A stretch of 64,000 nt of DNA from Methanobacteriota archaeon (GCA_023411115.1 JAEYPF010000019.1:1-64000); one strand, 5' to 3'; shown: positions 1-9,487, counted from the stretch's first letter. Program-made: numbers and translations. The notes: generated from the sequence alone by a model not told the origin.

Positions 1-115
1 CGTGTCTTCCTAAGGTATGTGGAACTAATATTTCGTCTAAGCAAATATAATTTACAAGACCCAGGTCCTCAACTTTCACCTCTTCTAAATCCCATTTATC
101 AAAAACTTTACTCAT
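1..115 (-). CDS. rps7: 30S ribosomal protein S7 (uS7), N-terminal part
   Basis: Partial gene running off the left edge; only the first 38 codons are inside. The protein begins MSKVFDKWDLEEVKVEDLG, as archaeal uS7 does. uS7 binds the 3' major domain of 16S rRNA and nucleates assembly of the small-subunit head. The ATG at 115 has a GAGGT Shine-Dalgarno six bases upstream. It follows rps12 by about 100 bases on the same strand, the conserved archaeal str-like order, so it is probably the tail of the RNA polymerase operon, with translation factor genes likely beyond the window (inference). Confidence 0.9.
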   Translation of the reverse strand, partial: MSKVFDKWDLEEVKVEDLGLVNYICLDEILVPHTLGRH

Positions 116-215
116 GAAATTACCTCACTGATTTCGTTTATTTATTTTGGTGCAAATAGTAGTGTAAATTCGTTAGGGATTCTAACGGTATATTTCTACT
201 AAATTATCAAAATTA

Positions 216-641
216 TTATCTTACAGGTTTTTCTATTTTACCTTTTACCATTTCTTCTAATGATACGTTGTTTACTTTAGTGACTTTCCATCTTACTCCA
301 GGAATATCTCCCATAGATCTTCCGGATGGTCCGCCGATCCCTTCAATCATTACTTCATCGTGCTCATCTATAAATCCGATAGCACCATCTCCAGGAGCAA
401 AAGCGGTTAATTGCTTCCCGTTTTTAATAAGCTGTACCCTTACACATTTTCGTATAGCAGAGTTAGGTTGTTTTGCTTCTATACCTACTTTTTCAATTAC
501 AATTCCTCTTGCTTGAGGCGCACCTTCTAATGGGTCCGCTTTAACATCTAACCGTAAGGCTTTCCTTTTGTATTCTACATCCTTCCATTTGAAGTGTTGT
601 CTATTTTTTTTAAGTTTTTTCGCTGCAAAAAGTCCCGGCAA
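216..641 (-). CDS. rps12: 30S ribosomal protein S12 (uS12)
   Basis: 141 residues, the usual archaeal uS12 length. This protein lies at the decoding centre and helps proofread codon-anticodon pairing. The conserved KQPNSAIRKCVRVQL loop is present, as is the later GGPSGRSMGDIPGVRWKV stretch. The start is a TTG, chosen because GGAGG lies eight bases upstream and the family N-terminus (PGLFAAKKL) follows. It sits between the NusA-like gene and rps7 on the same strand. Confidence 0.96.
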   Translation of the reverse strand: MPGLFAAKKLKKNRQHFKWKDVEYKRKALRLDVKADPLEGAPQARGIVIEKVGIEAKQPNSAIRKCVRVQLIKNGKQLTAFAPGDGAIGFIDEHDEVMIEGIGGPSGRSMGDIPGVRWKVTKVNNVSLEEMVKGKIEKPVR

Positions 642-750
642 ACGTGATTCCTCCTTATTATTTCCTTCTTGTCATTACTATTAGCAAAATAACAATTTAA
701 ACTAATTAACACTAATATTAAACCTATCGCTATTAACTGGATTATCTAGA

Positions 751-1182
751 TTATTTTATTATAATGTTATTTATATTGTGCTGTCTTTTTGCTAAAAGTC
801 GTGCGCGTTCTATATTTTTACCGCCCTTTCCTATAGCAGTCCTTTTATTCCTAGGATCTGTTTCTACAGTGGCGATTTTTTGTCCATTCTCTTTTTGAAG
901 TATTCTAATACTTCTAATTTTGGCTGGAGCCATAAGATTAGTGATGAATTCTACAGGGTCGTCTGAGTGTTCTATGACTTCAACTCCTTTATCAACGGTC
1001 TTTTGAACTTTACCTACTGTACTGCCTCTTTTTCCAATTGCAAGTCCCATATCTCCCTTTTTTACAAGGAAGGTTATTTTGGCACTTTCATCATCAACAA
1101 TACAGTCTTTGACCATTGCACCAGTCATGCTCTCAAATAGAGCTATGTATCTTATTTCATTTGTTGTAAATTTTATAGTCAC
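751..1182 (-). CDS. nusA: NusA-like KH-domain transcription factor
   Basis: 143 residues. Archaeal NusA is a short form with two KH RNA-binding domains and without the N-terminal polymerase-binding and S1 domains of bacterial NusA. KH-type loops are visible: GLAIGKRGSTVGKVQK (about residues 46-61) and AIGKGGKNIERARLLAKR (about 116-133). It starts at a GTG; the GGGG ribosome-binding site overlaps the stop codon of rpl30e five bases away, so the two are probably translationally coupled. Its place between RNA polymerase and uS12 genes is the conserved archaeal order. Confidence 0.94.
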   Translation of the reverse strand: MTIKFTTNEIRYIALFESMTGAMVKDCIVDDESAKITFLVKKGDMGLAIGKRGSTVGKVQKTVDKGVEVIEHSDDPVEFITNLMAPAKIRSIRILQKENGQKIATVETDPRNKRTAIGKGGKNIERARLLAKRQHNINNIIIK

Positions 1183-1187
1183 AGAAA

Positions 1188-1484
1188 TTACCCCATAACT
1201 TCTAATATTGTAGAATCTCCTGGATCCTTTATGATAAGTGTAGCTACTGTAAAGGGCTTACCGCATACAGATCCAAGGTCTACGCTTGAACCCTCGTAAG
1301 TATAAACAGGAATATCTGATAATTTTGAATAATGCATTACATCTTCCCTAGTTTCTTCAGGGCAATTTTTTGCAATGATCACCAGTTTTCCTTTGCCTAA
1401 CTTTAAAGCCTGAACTGATTTGTCAGACCCTAGTGTAACGGTTCCTGTATCTACAGCAACCCTAATTCCTCTATCTATGTCCAT
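1188..1484 (-). CDS. rpl30e: 50S ribosomal protein L30e (eL30)
   Basis: 98 residues of the L7Ae/L30e RNA-binding fold. Recognisable parts are GTVTLGSDKSVQALKLGKGK near the N-terminus and IIAKNCPEETREDVMHYSK in the middle. The ATG has GGAGG upstream (GGAGGCAACACATG). Located between rpoA2 and the NusA-like gene, the standard position in methanogens; the following gene's ribosome-binding site overlaps its stop. Confidence 0.95.
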   Translation of the reverse strand: MDIDRGIRVAVDTGTVTLGSDKSVQALKLGKGKLVIIAKNCPEETREDVMHYSKLSDIPVYTYEGSSVDLGSVCGKPFTVATLIIKDPGDSTILEVMG

Positions 1485-1544
1485 GTGTTGCCTCCTATTC
1501 TCTCGTTTATCATGAATTATTGGATAAGTATGAACTCATCTTTT

Positions 1545-2687
1545 CTATGGTCGCGGTTTCATAACGACGCCAACAGAACCGGTTCCAAGTGGTATTGGTT
1601 GTCCAATTATAATATTCTCAATTATTCCTGTGAGATGGTCAATTTCTCCTCTTATACTGGCTCTTAAGAGGTGTTTTCCAGTTTCTTCAAAAGAAGCTCT
1701 TGCCAGAACACTTGCTTTCTCACCGCTTATACCATGTCTACCTATGGATTTTACAGAACCATCTGCAGTCATCATGTCTGCAACAAGCATTATATGTCTT
1801 ACATCCACTGTAAGTCCCTGTTCTTCCATTGTATTTTGTGCTTCCTGTATTATCGCGTTTCTAGCTGCTTCTATTCCCAGAACTTTTTCTATTTCGTGAA
1901 TGTCGTTGGTACTGGTTCTGATTTTGTCAATACCTTCCATTTTTAAAACGGATCCAAGATTTGAACCTTCGGTGTGTATAGCCCATTCAGGACCTTCCTT
2001 ACTTATCACTACTTTTCCAATATTTTTTACACCACTAATTTGAAGGTCGCGAACCTTATCAGCAAGTAGTCTCAATTCTCTTATACTTGGTGATGGAGGT
2101 TCAAAACTTAGTATATTGTTATCTATTTCTACTCTTTTAAAAGCTTTTTCTATTCGCTTCATAATGTCATCAAGATCTAATCTTTTCTCATCGATCTTAT
2201 CTAAATCAAGTTCCACCACAATATTCATGTCAGCGTAATTAAGGTTAAAGTTCTTTAAAATGTCATTCATGCTGCTTTTACCAATTTGATTGGCTACTTT
2301 TCTTATAAACTCCTCGTCCGTATTGTATTCCTCTTCAAAATATATGGCCATGGTTGGAGTTGATATCTTCTTTCTTGCATCGACGATCTCAATTAACCTT
2401 GGAAGACCAAGTGTAACGTTTAACTCAGCTACCCCTGCATAGTGAAATGTTCTCATGGTCATCTGAGTACCTGGTTCTCCAACAGACTGTGCTGCTACAG
2501 TACCCACTGCTTCACCATCTTCAACTTTTGCACGTTCATATGCTTTTTTAATTCGGTCTACCAGTTCTTCGAGTTCTTTAACTTTTAAATTATGTCTTTC
2601 GGACGCAGCAGCTATTTCATCAATTAAACTTTCAGGAAAATTAGCTTTCTTTTTCTTAATGACTTTCATAACACGTTCTTCTGCCAC
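1545..2687 (-). CDS. rpoA2: DNA-directed RNA polymerase subunit A'' (Rpo1C)
   Basis: C-terminal part of the split largest subunit, forming much of the jaw and cleft. Visible signatures are GEAVGTVAAQSVGEPGTQMT with TMRTFHYAGVAE (trigger loop region, about residues 59-90) and the C-terminal ASFEETGKHLLRASIRGE. I place the start at the GTG at 2687, because a GGTGG lies about four bases before it; a TTG at 2699 would add four residues but lies upstream of that ribosome-binding site. It is separated from rpoA1 by about 180 bases holding a multi-hairpin element, unusual inside this operon. Confidence 0.96.
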   Translation of the reverse strand: MAEERVMKVIKKKKANFPESLIDEIAAASERHNLKVKELEELVDRIKKAYERAKVEDGEAVGTVAAQSVGEPGTQMTMRTFHYAGVAELNVTLGLPRLIEIVDARKKISTPTMAIYFEEEYNTDEEFIRKVANQIGKSSMNDILKNFNLNYADMNIVVELDLDKIDEKRLDLDDIMKRIEKAFKRVEIDNNILSFEPPSPSIRELRLLADKVRDLQISGVKNIGKVVISKEGPEWAIHTEGSNLGSVLKMEGIDKIRTSTNDIHEIEKVLGIEAARNAIIQEAQNTMEEQGLTVDVRHIMLVADMMTADGSVKSIGRHGISGEKASVLARASFEETGKHLLRASIRGEIDHLTGIIENIIIGQPIPLGTGSVGVVMKPRP

Positions 2688-2754
2688 AAAACCACCCAAC
2701 TGTTTTAAATAACTTAGTTATAATCTTCAAAATCTCATTAAATGAATAAAAAAA

Positions 2755-2858
2755 GGCCGGCAAAAACAAAAAGTTTTTGTGGCCCTTAAAATCGAAGATT
2801 TGGGGTTCAGGAAATTTTCAATTTCCTTCAACCCCAAAAATTCAATGAATTTTTGAGG
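2755..2858. repeat. Tandem hairpin element E1 (between rpoA1 and rpoA2)
   Basis: About 100 bases almost entirely made of inverted repeats: arms CAAAAAC/GTTTTTG inside GGCC ends; AAATC/GATTT around GAA; a nested one where GGGGTT...AACCCC encloses AGGAAAT...ATTTCCT; and AAAAATTCA/TGAATTTTT. The linkers GGGTTCAGGAA and TTCCTT(C/T)AACC recur in element E7 some 60 kb away. It lies within an operon, so it is transcribed in the RNA polymerase mRNA, where it could act as a processing or attenuation site (inference). Confidence 0.8.
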
Positions 2859-2869
2859 GATATAGAGAA

Positions 2870-5482
2870 TTATTTACCGGTTTTAATCCTTATTTCATCA
2901 ATTACTCTATCTATATCCACTATCTTTCCGTAATCACTTTTTGCAGGGTCTACTCTATCTTCACCATACATGGTCTGGATGATAACTCCCCTGTTGTCCC
3001 TTACAGTTCCATCTGGTTTGACACTTAAATCTTGAAGAGCGTTTACAAGTCTACGCTGCATGTAACCACTTTGCGCAGTACGTATAGCTGTATCTACAAG
3101 ACCTTCTCTACCACCCATAGCGTGGAAGAAAAATTCAAGTGGGTCAAGCCCTGATTTGTAACTTGAATGCACAAAACCACGTGCTTTTGCACCTAATTCA
3201 CCTTTTTGGAAGTGAGGAAGTGTTCTTTCACTGTAACCCCTTTCAATCCTTCCACCACGAACAGACTGTTGACCTACACAAGCTGCAATCTGAGTCAGGT
3301 TAAGCATTGAACCTCTCGCACCGGTAAGTGCCATGATTACTGCGTGGTTTTTATTGATATCGAAGTAACTTTCTGCTATTACCCCTGATTTATCCCTTGC
3401 TTCACCAAGTTCCTGCATTATCTTCATTTCCAGGGTTTCTTCTAAGCTCCTTCCTGGAAGTGCTTCCAGTTCTTCATTGTTATAAGCTTCAATAAGTTGT
3501 TCAACTTTACGTTCTGATCTGGATAAGAGTTCTTCAATTCTTTCTTGTGCTTCCTGAGGAATTTCTTCGTCAGCTACACTGGTTGTAAATCCTCTAGTCA
3601 TTACACCAGAAATCGCGAGTTTAGTTGCAGAATCTAAAAATTCTCTGGCCTTGTCAGTACCGTATTCCTTAACTACTGAATCGAGGATTTTTCCAGCAAA
3701 TGATCCAAATGCTTTATCGTCAATTACACCCATCTTCAACTGACCGTCTTCTATGACTACGTAGGCATCGTTTTTACATTCCTGTTTAATACATTCATCA
3801 CATTTTCTGCAGATTTCTGCCTTGTAGACCATATTCATGCTTTCTGGAAGTAGTAATGAAAATATTTCTTTTCCTGTCCATTTTTCACCTTTCGGTTCAG
3901 GTAATGGCATTCTAGCACGTTTTACTATTTGGAATACTTCATCTTCTTCATATTCTGAGCCTAATCTGGTTAAAAGATATGCTCCAGATATATGATCGTG
4001 AATTCCTCCAATAATTGGACCACCAAATCTTGGGGATAAGATGTGTTCTTGAACTCTCATGAGTGATTTGGCTTCTGCACGTGATTCTTCGGTCTGGAAA
4101 ACGTGCATGTTCATTTCGTCCCCGTCAAAATCAGCATTGTATGGAGGACATACACATAAATTGAGCCTGAATGTTTTGTATGGTAAAACTCTAACTTCAT
4201 GTGCCATCATGGACATCCTGTGAAGTGAAGGCTGCCTGTTAAAGAGTACGATATCCCCATTTATCAGGTGTCTTTCAACTCTAAAACCAACTTCTAATTT
4301 CTCAATTACAGCTTCTTTGGTTTCGTCGTATACCCTTACTTTTCTTCCATCTGGTCTTTCAACATAATTTGCTCCAGGATGCACTTTTGGACCATTTCTG
4401 ATAAATCCCTTCATTTCTTCAATGTTCCAAGGAGTTACGTATATAGGTACGGTAACTTCTTTTGCAATCATTTCAGGAACACCGACTTCATTTATACTTA
4501 TATTTGGATCTGGAGATATAACTGTCCTTGCAGAGAAGTTAACCCTTTTACCGGATAAGTTACTTCTGAAACGTCCTTCTTTACCTTTAAGACGCTGTGC
4601 AAGTGTTTTAAGTGGCCTTCCTGACCTGTGCCTTGCAGGAGGAACACCTGATGCTTCATTATCAAAATAAGTTGTAACGTGGTACTGTAGAAGTTCCCAT
4701 AGATCCTCTACAATAAGTTGAGGAGCACCAGCTTCCATGTTTTCCTTTAATCTCTGATTTATTCTTAAAATATCCACCAGTTTGTGAGTCAGATCGTCTT
4801 CAGATCGTTCTCCTGTTTCAAGGGTAATAGATGGTCTCACGGTAACCGGGGGGACTGGTAAGACAGTTAAAACCATCCATTCAGGTTTTGCAACCTTTGG
4901 ATTTACCCCTAAAAGCATGTGATCTTCTTCAGGGATCTTTTCAAGCCTTTCCCTTACTTCACTTGGAGTTAATTTGTAATTACCCTCCACTATGGATACG
5001 GGTTTGTCTATTTTAATATCTTCCTGTTCTGTCTCACAGTGAGGACATTTATCCCGTCTTGCAACGGTATAAATTTCTTTTATAATGTCTGTTAAGCTTT
5101 CCTCGTTTTTGATTAAGGTGTCAATTTTATCCTTGTAATCTATAATTTCAGTATCTGTAAGTAAGACTCTTGCACATTCTTTACATGTTGATCTTAAGAT
5201 TTTATGGATTGTATCTGCAAAACCAACGTGAATTACGGGCCTTGCAATGTTTATGTGACCAAAGTGTCCCTGACAGTCTCCTCCTTTTGATCCACATGAC
5301 CTGCATTTAAGTCCTGGATCGATAACTCCGAGTCTAGGATCCATTAGCCCCGCTTCAATTGGATACCCGTCTTCATCGTATGTATCTGGAGTAACTATCT
5401 TGGTAACTGACATTTTTCTTATATCATCTGGAGACATCAGACCAAAGTTAATCTGGGAAATTTTCTTTAAAATTCCTTTCAA
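2870..5482 (-). CDS. rpoA1: DNA-directed RNA polymerase subunit A' (Rpo1N)
   Basis: About 870 residues; N-terminal part of the largest subunit, holding the clamp, dock and active site. The catalytic Mg-binding motif NADFDGDEMNMHVF is present. Near the N-terminus are zinc-binding cysteines in CRSCGSKGGDCQGHFGH, and a second cysteine set lies at CRKCDECIKQEC. The TTG at 5482 is preferred because AGGAG lies eight bases before it; a GTG three codons upstream overlaps that ribosome-binding site. Cotranscribed with rpoB1 (about 48-base gap). Confidence 0.97.
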   Translation of the reverse strand: MKGILKKISQINFGLMSPDDIRKMSVTKIVTPDTYDEDGYPIEAGLMDPRLGVIDPGLKCRSCGSKGGDCQGHFGHINIARPVIHVGFADTIHKILRSTCKECARVLLTDTEIIDYKDKIDTLIKNEESLTDIIKEIYTVARRDKCPHCETEQEDIKIDKPVSIVEGNYKLTPSEVRERLEKIPEEDHMLLGVNPKVAKPEWMVLTVLPVPPVTVRPSITLETGERSEDDLTHKLVDILRINQRLKENMEAGAPQLIVEDLWELLQYHVTTYFDNEASGVPPARHRSGRPLKTLAQRLKGKEGRFRSNLSGKRVNFSARTVISPDPNISINEVGVPEMIAKEVTVPIYVTPWNIEEMKGFIRNGPKVHPGANYVERPDGRKVRVYDETKEAVIEKLEVGFRVERHLINGDIVLFNRQPSLHRMSMMAHEVRVLPYKTFRLNLCVCPPYNADFDGDEMNMHVFQTEESRAEAKSLMRVQEHILSPRFGGPIIGGIHDHISGAYLLTRLGSEYEEDEVFQIVKRARMPLPEPKGEKWTGKEIFSLLLPESMNMVYKAEICRKCDECIKQECKNDAYVVIEDGQLKMGVIDDKAFGSFAGKILDSVVKEYGTDKAREFLDSATKLAISGVMTRGFTTSVADEEIPQEAQERIEELLSRSERKVEQLIEAYNNEELEALPGRSLEETLEMKIMQELGEARDKSGVIAESYFDINKNHAVIMALTGARGSMLNLTQIAACVGQQSVRGGRIERGYSERTLPHFQKGELGAKARGFVHSSYKSGLDPLEFFFHAMGGREGLVDTAIRTAQSGYMQRRLVNALQDLSVKPDGTVRDNRGVIIQTMYGEDRVDPAKSDYGKIVDIDRVIDEIRIKTGK

Positions 5483-5530
5483 AATATTCACTCCTATTTT
5501 TTTTACCCCTAAATTATTTATAATCTTTAA

Positions 5531-7345
5531 TTACGCCTTATCTTTAAGTACAAGTTTTGGGAATATACACAGGCTCTTAAGCTCATCTAAGAGAAGTTTA
5601 AATGCGTAAGAGATTTCCACAGGGAATGATTCTGAGTCCCCGCATATTGGACAGTACTTTCTTCCTCTAATTCTATCATAAACCCCGATCATTCCGCAGT
5701 CTGAACATACAATAGCTTCATATTTATCTGATTCATCAAGAAGCCTTTCTTTTAAGGCGAGTGCAGCACCGTGGGCGATAAGACAGTCTCTTTCCATTTC
5801 TCCAAACCTTAAACCACCTTCTCTTGCCCTTCCTTCTGTAGGTTGTCTAGTTAAAACCTGTACTGGTCCTCTTGATCTTGCATATACTTTATCGGAGGTC
5901 ATGTGGTGTAATTTCTGATAGAAAGCAACTCCTATGAATATCTCAGCTTCTATTCTTTCACCGGTTATTCCGTTGTATAATGATTCACGTCCGGCGGTTT
6001 CAAATCCATTCTCTCTAAGAAGGTCTTTAATTAAGTCTTCATTATCTGCTCCAGTAAATGGAGTTCCGTCCATCCTTCTTCCTTCCATGGCACCTGCCTT
6101 TCCAGCAAGCATCTCAATAACCTGACCAACAGACATCCTAGATGGAATAGCGTGTGGATTTACCATTAAGTCTGGAAATACGCCGTCGGCTGTAAAAGGC
6201 ATGTTTTCCTGTGAAACTATAAGTCCTACAACACCCTTCTGTCCGTGTCTTGATGCAAATTTATCCCCAAATTCGGGTTGTCTTTGATCACGAACTCTTA
6301 TTTTGGCGAGTTTACTTCCTTCAACAGTTTCTGTGACCATTACAGCATCAATAGTACCTTTTTCACCGTGTCTTACAGTGATGGATGTTTCACGTCTTCT
6401 CTCTGCAACGGTTCCAAATTCATCTATTTCTTCAAGGAACCTTGGAGGAGAAGTTTTACCTATTAAAACATCACCTGATTTAACTTCAACTTCTGGATTT
6501 ATTATACCGTCTTCATCCAGGTGTCTGTAAACTTCTTCAGATCTGTATCCTCTAACACTTTTTTCAGGTAGTTCAAATTTATCTTCCTGTCCACCAGGAT
6601 ACCTTCTTTCTGAAGCTTCATATGACCTGAAAAACGATGATCTTGAAAGTCCTCTTTCAATGGAGGCTTTATTGAGTATCAATGCATCTTCCATGTTGTA
6701 CCCTTCGTAGGATATAACTGCAACCACGAAGTTTTGACCAGAAGGTCTTGCATCGTAGTTAGTTGCATCTATTGACCGTGTCTTAACCATAGGTAGCTGT
6801 GGATGATGCAAAAGGTGAGCTCTTGTGTCAGTTCTTAATCTATAATTTGAAACGTAAAGCCCTAAAGCCTGTTTTGTCATCCCTGCTTCCATTGTATTCC
6901 TAGGAGATGAATTATGGTTAGCATAAGGAATGATACCTGCACATATTCCAAGCATTGTGGAAGGGTCAATTTCAAGGTGTGTATGCCCTTCTGCCAGTTC
7001 ATCCTCAAACATGGCAATATATGTATTTTCTTCTTCTTCCGCATCTAAGTATTCAATTATTCCTTGATTTATGAGATCAGTCCAGCCCATTTCGCCAGCT
7101 TCAATAGCAGCAAGATGATCATCTTTAAGGGCGGATTCACCATTGTTAACTACTATCAATGGTCTTCTTGTTCTTCCTGGATCGTTGAATATATAAATTT
7201 CATCAGTTTCTGGATAATGGGTGATGTTCATCTCATGAGAGACTTCGCCGCTTCTCCGTTTTTCCCTCATTTCCATGACGAAGTCTTCTGGATCATCACA
7301 AGCTCCTATGAGCTTACCGTTAATGTAAATTTTACACTTTTTCAC
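5531..7345 (-). CDS. rpoB1: DNA-directed RNA polymerase subunit B' (Rpo2C)
   Basis: 604 residues, the C-terminal piece of the second-largest subunit, which is split in most methanogens. It carries the KFASRHGQKGVVG region, the MSVGQVIEMLAGK segment and a C-terminal zinc ribbon (CSDCGMIG...KYCPICGD). The GTG start follows GGGGT. It begins 12 bases after the stop of rpoB2, so the two halves are made from one message and assemble into one functional subunit. Confidence 0.97.
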   Translation of the reverse strand: MKKCKIYINGKLIGACDDPEDFVMEMREKRRSGEVSHEMNITHYPETDEIYIFNDPGRTRRPLIVVNNGESALKDDHLAAIEAGEMGWTDLINQGIIEYLDAEEEENTYIAMFEDELAEGHTHLEIDPSTMLGICAGIIPYANHNSSPRNTMEAGMTKQALGLYVSNYRLRTDTRAHLLHHPQLPMVKTRSIDATNYDARPSGQNFVVAVISYEGYNMEDALILNKASIERGLSRSSFFRSYEASERRYPGGQEDKFELPEKSVRGYRSEEVYRHLDEDGIINPEVEVKSGDVLIGKTSPPRFLEEIDEFGTVAERRRETSITVRHGEKGTIDAVMVTETVEGSKLAKIRVRDQRQPEFGDKFASRHGQKGVVGLIVSQENMPFTADGVFPDLMVNPHAIPSRMSVGQVIEMLAGKAGAMEGRRMDGTPFTGADNEDLIKDLLRENGFETAGRESLYNGITGERIEAEIFIGVAFYQKLHHMTSDKVYARSRGPVQVLTRQPTEGRAREGGLRFGEMERDCLIAHGAALALKERLLDESDKYEAIVCSDCGMIGVYDRIRGRKYCPICGDSESFPVEISYAFKLLLDELKSLCIFPKLVLKDKA

Positions 7346-7357
7346 GCTTTAACCCCT

Positions 7358-8851
7358 TTATTTTGAACTTGAAATTCCCATTTTCTTAATTACATTTTCA
7401 ATTTCAGATGGATCAGACCCTTCGGATATCTTTGCAAGAAGTGCAAGGTTTTTCACAAGCCCACAATTAGGTCCCTCTGGGGTCTCGTTTGGACATATCT
7501 TTCCAAACTGTGTTGGATGCAAATCACGAGCTTCAAAGTGAGGTTGACTTCTGCTTAAAGGAGATACAACCCTCTTAAGGTGGGATAATGTACCCATGTA
7601 ACTTGTCCTGTCAAGCAGCTGGCTTACACCTGCCCTTCCACCAACCCAGTTTCCTGTGGCAATGGCGTGTTTTATATTCTCTGTCAGCACATCAGACCTT
7701 ACAGCCTGCTTTACAGAAGGTTCTTTTCCTCTTGCAAGGCTTCTCTCAAGCTGATATGTCATATCTCTGGTTAAACTTGTAAATGCAACTCTGAATAAGT
7801 CTTCCATAAGGTCACCAGATACTCTTAATCTTTTATTAGCATAATGGTCCTTATCGTGTGGTTCACGAGTTTCAAAAATAACCTGAAGTAACATTTCTGT
7901 CATTTCAGCAAGATAAGTAGCTTTGTCTGCTCTATTTTCAGGTTCAACACCCATGTGCGGTAATAAATATCTGTCTATTACGTCTTCAGCTCTTTTAATC
8001 CTGTACTCTTCAGTCATACCCTTTGCGACCCTGTTACCTATATATTTAACAGCGTCATATCTTGTCATTACTTCTGAAGTTTGGATATCATCTATTAAAA
8101 GGAATTGTATATCATTTTCATCTGAAACACTTGTTACTAACTCTTCATCAGTTTCAAGTCCAAGTGCACGCAGCAGCACTACAAGAGGTATTTCCCCTGG
8201 AACATACGGGAATGATATTCTTAAGAATACACCTTTTTTCCTTGGCTTTCTGTATTCTAAAGTTATTCTAGCTCTAAATCCACTTTTAATTGAAGTTACG
8301 ATAGCTCGAGCACGTCTATCTTCTCTTTCACCTATACGTTCAAGGATGATTTTATTGGGAGCTATTTCTTCCATTGTAACGATGGCTCTTTCAGAACCAT
8401 TCACGATGAAATATCCTCCAGGATCTTGTGGATCTTCTCCTTTTTCGTCCAGTTCTTTTTCATTTAACCCATTTAAATGGCATACGTTCGATTTCAACAT
8501 TACTGGCAGTTCGCCAATATACACTTTTTCTAAATCTGGTTCTGGCTCTCCTTCTTTTATAAGTGCCATCTCAAGATACATATGTGCAGAATAAGTTAAA
8601 TTTCTAAGTCTTGCTTCTGTTGGATATATTACACTTTTTGATCCGTCAGCTTCTTTAATGAATGGCTTTCTAATTTCTAATTTGCCTGTTTCTACTCTGT
8701 ATTCGCCTTGTTCAAGTACAATAGATTCAGTTATATCAATTATATCCTGTATTCTGTGGTCTACAAAGTCGTTATAGGATTTTATATGATGGTCTACCAA
8801 ATTGTACTGATCAAAAAATGCATCAACCAGTCCCCATGCATTTTTCCCCAT
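7358..8851 (-). CDS. rpoB2: DNA-directed RNA polymerase subunit B'' (Rpo2N)
   Basis: 497 residues, N-terminal half of the split B subunit (protrusion, lobe and fork). Clear motifs are GGYFIVNGSERAIVTMEE, NKRLRVSGDLMEDLFR and, near the end, ARDLHPTQFGKICPNETPEG. The ATG at 8851 has GGAGG upstream. Long antisense frames over this gene are shadows. The split point between B'' and B' is the usual one for methanogens. Confidence 0.97.
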   Translation of the reverse strand: MGKNAWGLVDAFFDQYNLVDHHIKSYNDFVDHRIQDIIDITESIVLEQGEYRVETGKLEIRKPFIKEADGSKSVIYPTEARLRNLTYSAHMYLEMALIKEGEPEPDLEKVYIGELPVMLKSNVCHLNGLNEKELDEKGEDPQDPGGYFIVNGSERAIVTMEEIAPNKIILERIGEREDRRARAIVTSIKSGFRARITLEYRKPRKKGVFLRISFPYVPGEIPLVVLLRALGLETDEELVTSVSDENDIQFLLIDDIQTSEVMTRYDAVKYIGNRVAKGMTEEYRIKRAEDVIDRYLLPHMGVEPENRADKATYLAEMTEMLLQVIFETREPHDKDHYANKRLRVSGDLMEDLFRVAFTSLTRDMTYQLERSLARGKEPSVKQAVRSDVLTENIKHAIATGNWVGGRAGVSQLLDRTSYMGTLSHLKRVVSPLSRSQPHFEARDLHPTQFGKICPNETPEGPNCGLVKNLALLAKISEGSDPSEIENVIKKMGISSSK

Positions 8852-8878
8852 TAAATTCCTCCAAAAATAATTAATTAA

Positions 8879-9112
8879 TTATTCTAATACTAGTCGATAA
8901 GTAACAAACTTTCCGGCAGTATGACTTTTTCGTGTTATTTTCAAAATATCTCCTGATTTGGCTTCTATTGCTTTGCAAACAGGATCATCCTGTTTAATTT
9001 TTGGAAGCTGTTCAGGGTGGATATCTAATTCTTTCATTACCTTTTTAATTTCAGATTTTGACAAAATAGTATGTTCTGGAACTAATTTGTGTTTTAAGAT
9101 ATCTTTTTTCAC
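8879..9112 (-). CDS. rpoH: DNA-directed RNA polymerase subunit H (Rpo5)
   Basis: 77 residues, the archaeal equivalent of the C-terminal domain of eukaryotic Rpb5, part of the lower jaw. The family segments HKLVPEHTILS and LPKIKQDDPVCKAIEAKSGD are present. GTG start with GGAGG seven bases upstream. It is the first protein gene of the polymerase operon and begins only about 30 bases after the 3' end of tRNA-Lys; no TATA box is visible in that gap, though it has a T-rich run. Confidence 0.96.
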   Translation of the reverse strand: MKKDILKHKLVPEHTILSKSEIKKVMKELDIHPEQLPKIKQDDPVCKAIEAKSGDILKITRKSHTAGKFVTYRLVLE

Positions 9113-9142
9113 ACTTTATCCTCCAGTTAAAAAATCAAAGAA

Positions 9143-9217
<75 letters not shown>

Positions 9218-9226
9218 AAAGACAAA

Positions 9227-9298
9227 CGCCCTGGCCGGGATTTGAACCCGAGTCGTGGGCTCGACAGGCCCACATGATAGCCCCTACACCACCAGGGC
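9227..9298 (-). tRNA. tRNA-Asp (GUC)
   Basis: Acceptor stem GCCCTGG/CCAGGGC, anticodon loop CTGTCGA (anticodon GTC) on stem TGGGC/GCCCA, T arm GGGTTCAAATCCC. Discriminator G, no encoded CCA. A TTAAATA box lies about 45 bases upstream, next to a 12-bp palindrome. Confidence 0.97.
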
Positions 9299-9325
9299 AG
9301 CTCTTAAGAATGAGAGTATAATTGG

Positions 9326-9348
9326 GTATACGTATACGTACTTAAATA
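9326..9348 (-). promoter_or_regulatory. Promoter region of the tRNA-Asp/tRNA-Lys unit
   Basis: A TATA-like TTAAATA (9342-9348) adjoins a perfect 12-bp palindrome GTATACGTATAC (9326-9337) about 30 bases upstream of tRNA-Asp. The spacing leaves a 5' leader of roughly 20 bases. The palindrome lies where initiation is expected, so it could be an operator or simply alternating sequence. Confidence 0.4.
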
Positions 9349-9413
9349 CTTTTCTATTTCATTCAATATATAGTCTTTGTTACAAATGCTTTGGAGCTTA
9401 TTAATAATCAAAA

Positions 9414-9487
9414 TCCCGCCTGCCGGACTTGAACCAGCAACCCTCGGATCTACAGTCCGATGCTCTGCCAAATTGAGCTAAGGCGGG
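9414..9487 (-). tRNA. tRNA-Tyr (GUA)
   Basis: Acceptor stem CCCGCCT/AGGCGGG with the C1-G72 pair typical of archaeal tRNA-Tyr, anticodon loop CTGTAGA (anticodon GTA) on CGGA/TCCG, T arm GGTTCAAGTCC. Discriminator A, no CCA, no intron. A TTTAAATA box at 9519-9526 is about 36 bases upstream. Confidence 0.97.

Noticed and set aside
7923..8594. Long antisense frame (223 codons) over rpoB2
   Set aside because: A shadow of a conserved gene; no independent start signal, and the sense gene explains the sequence.
5531..8851. Split rpoB as a frameshift or broken gene
   Set aside because: Two separate genes for B'' and B' with own starts are the normal state in methanogens.
9326..9337. GTATACGTATAC as a restriction-modification or integration site
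   Set aside because: No methylase, integrase or repeat partner in the window; kept only as a promoter-adjacent palindrome.
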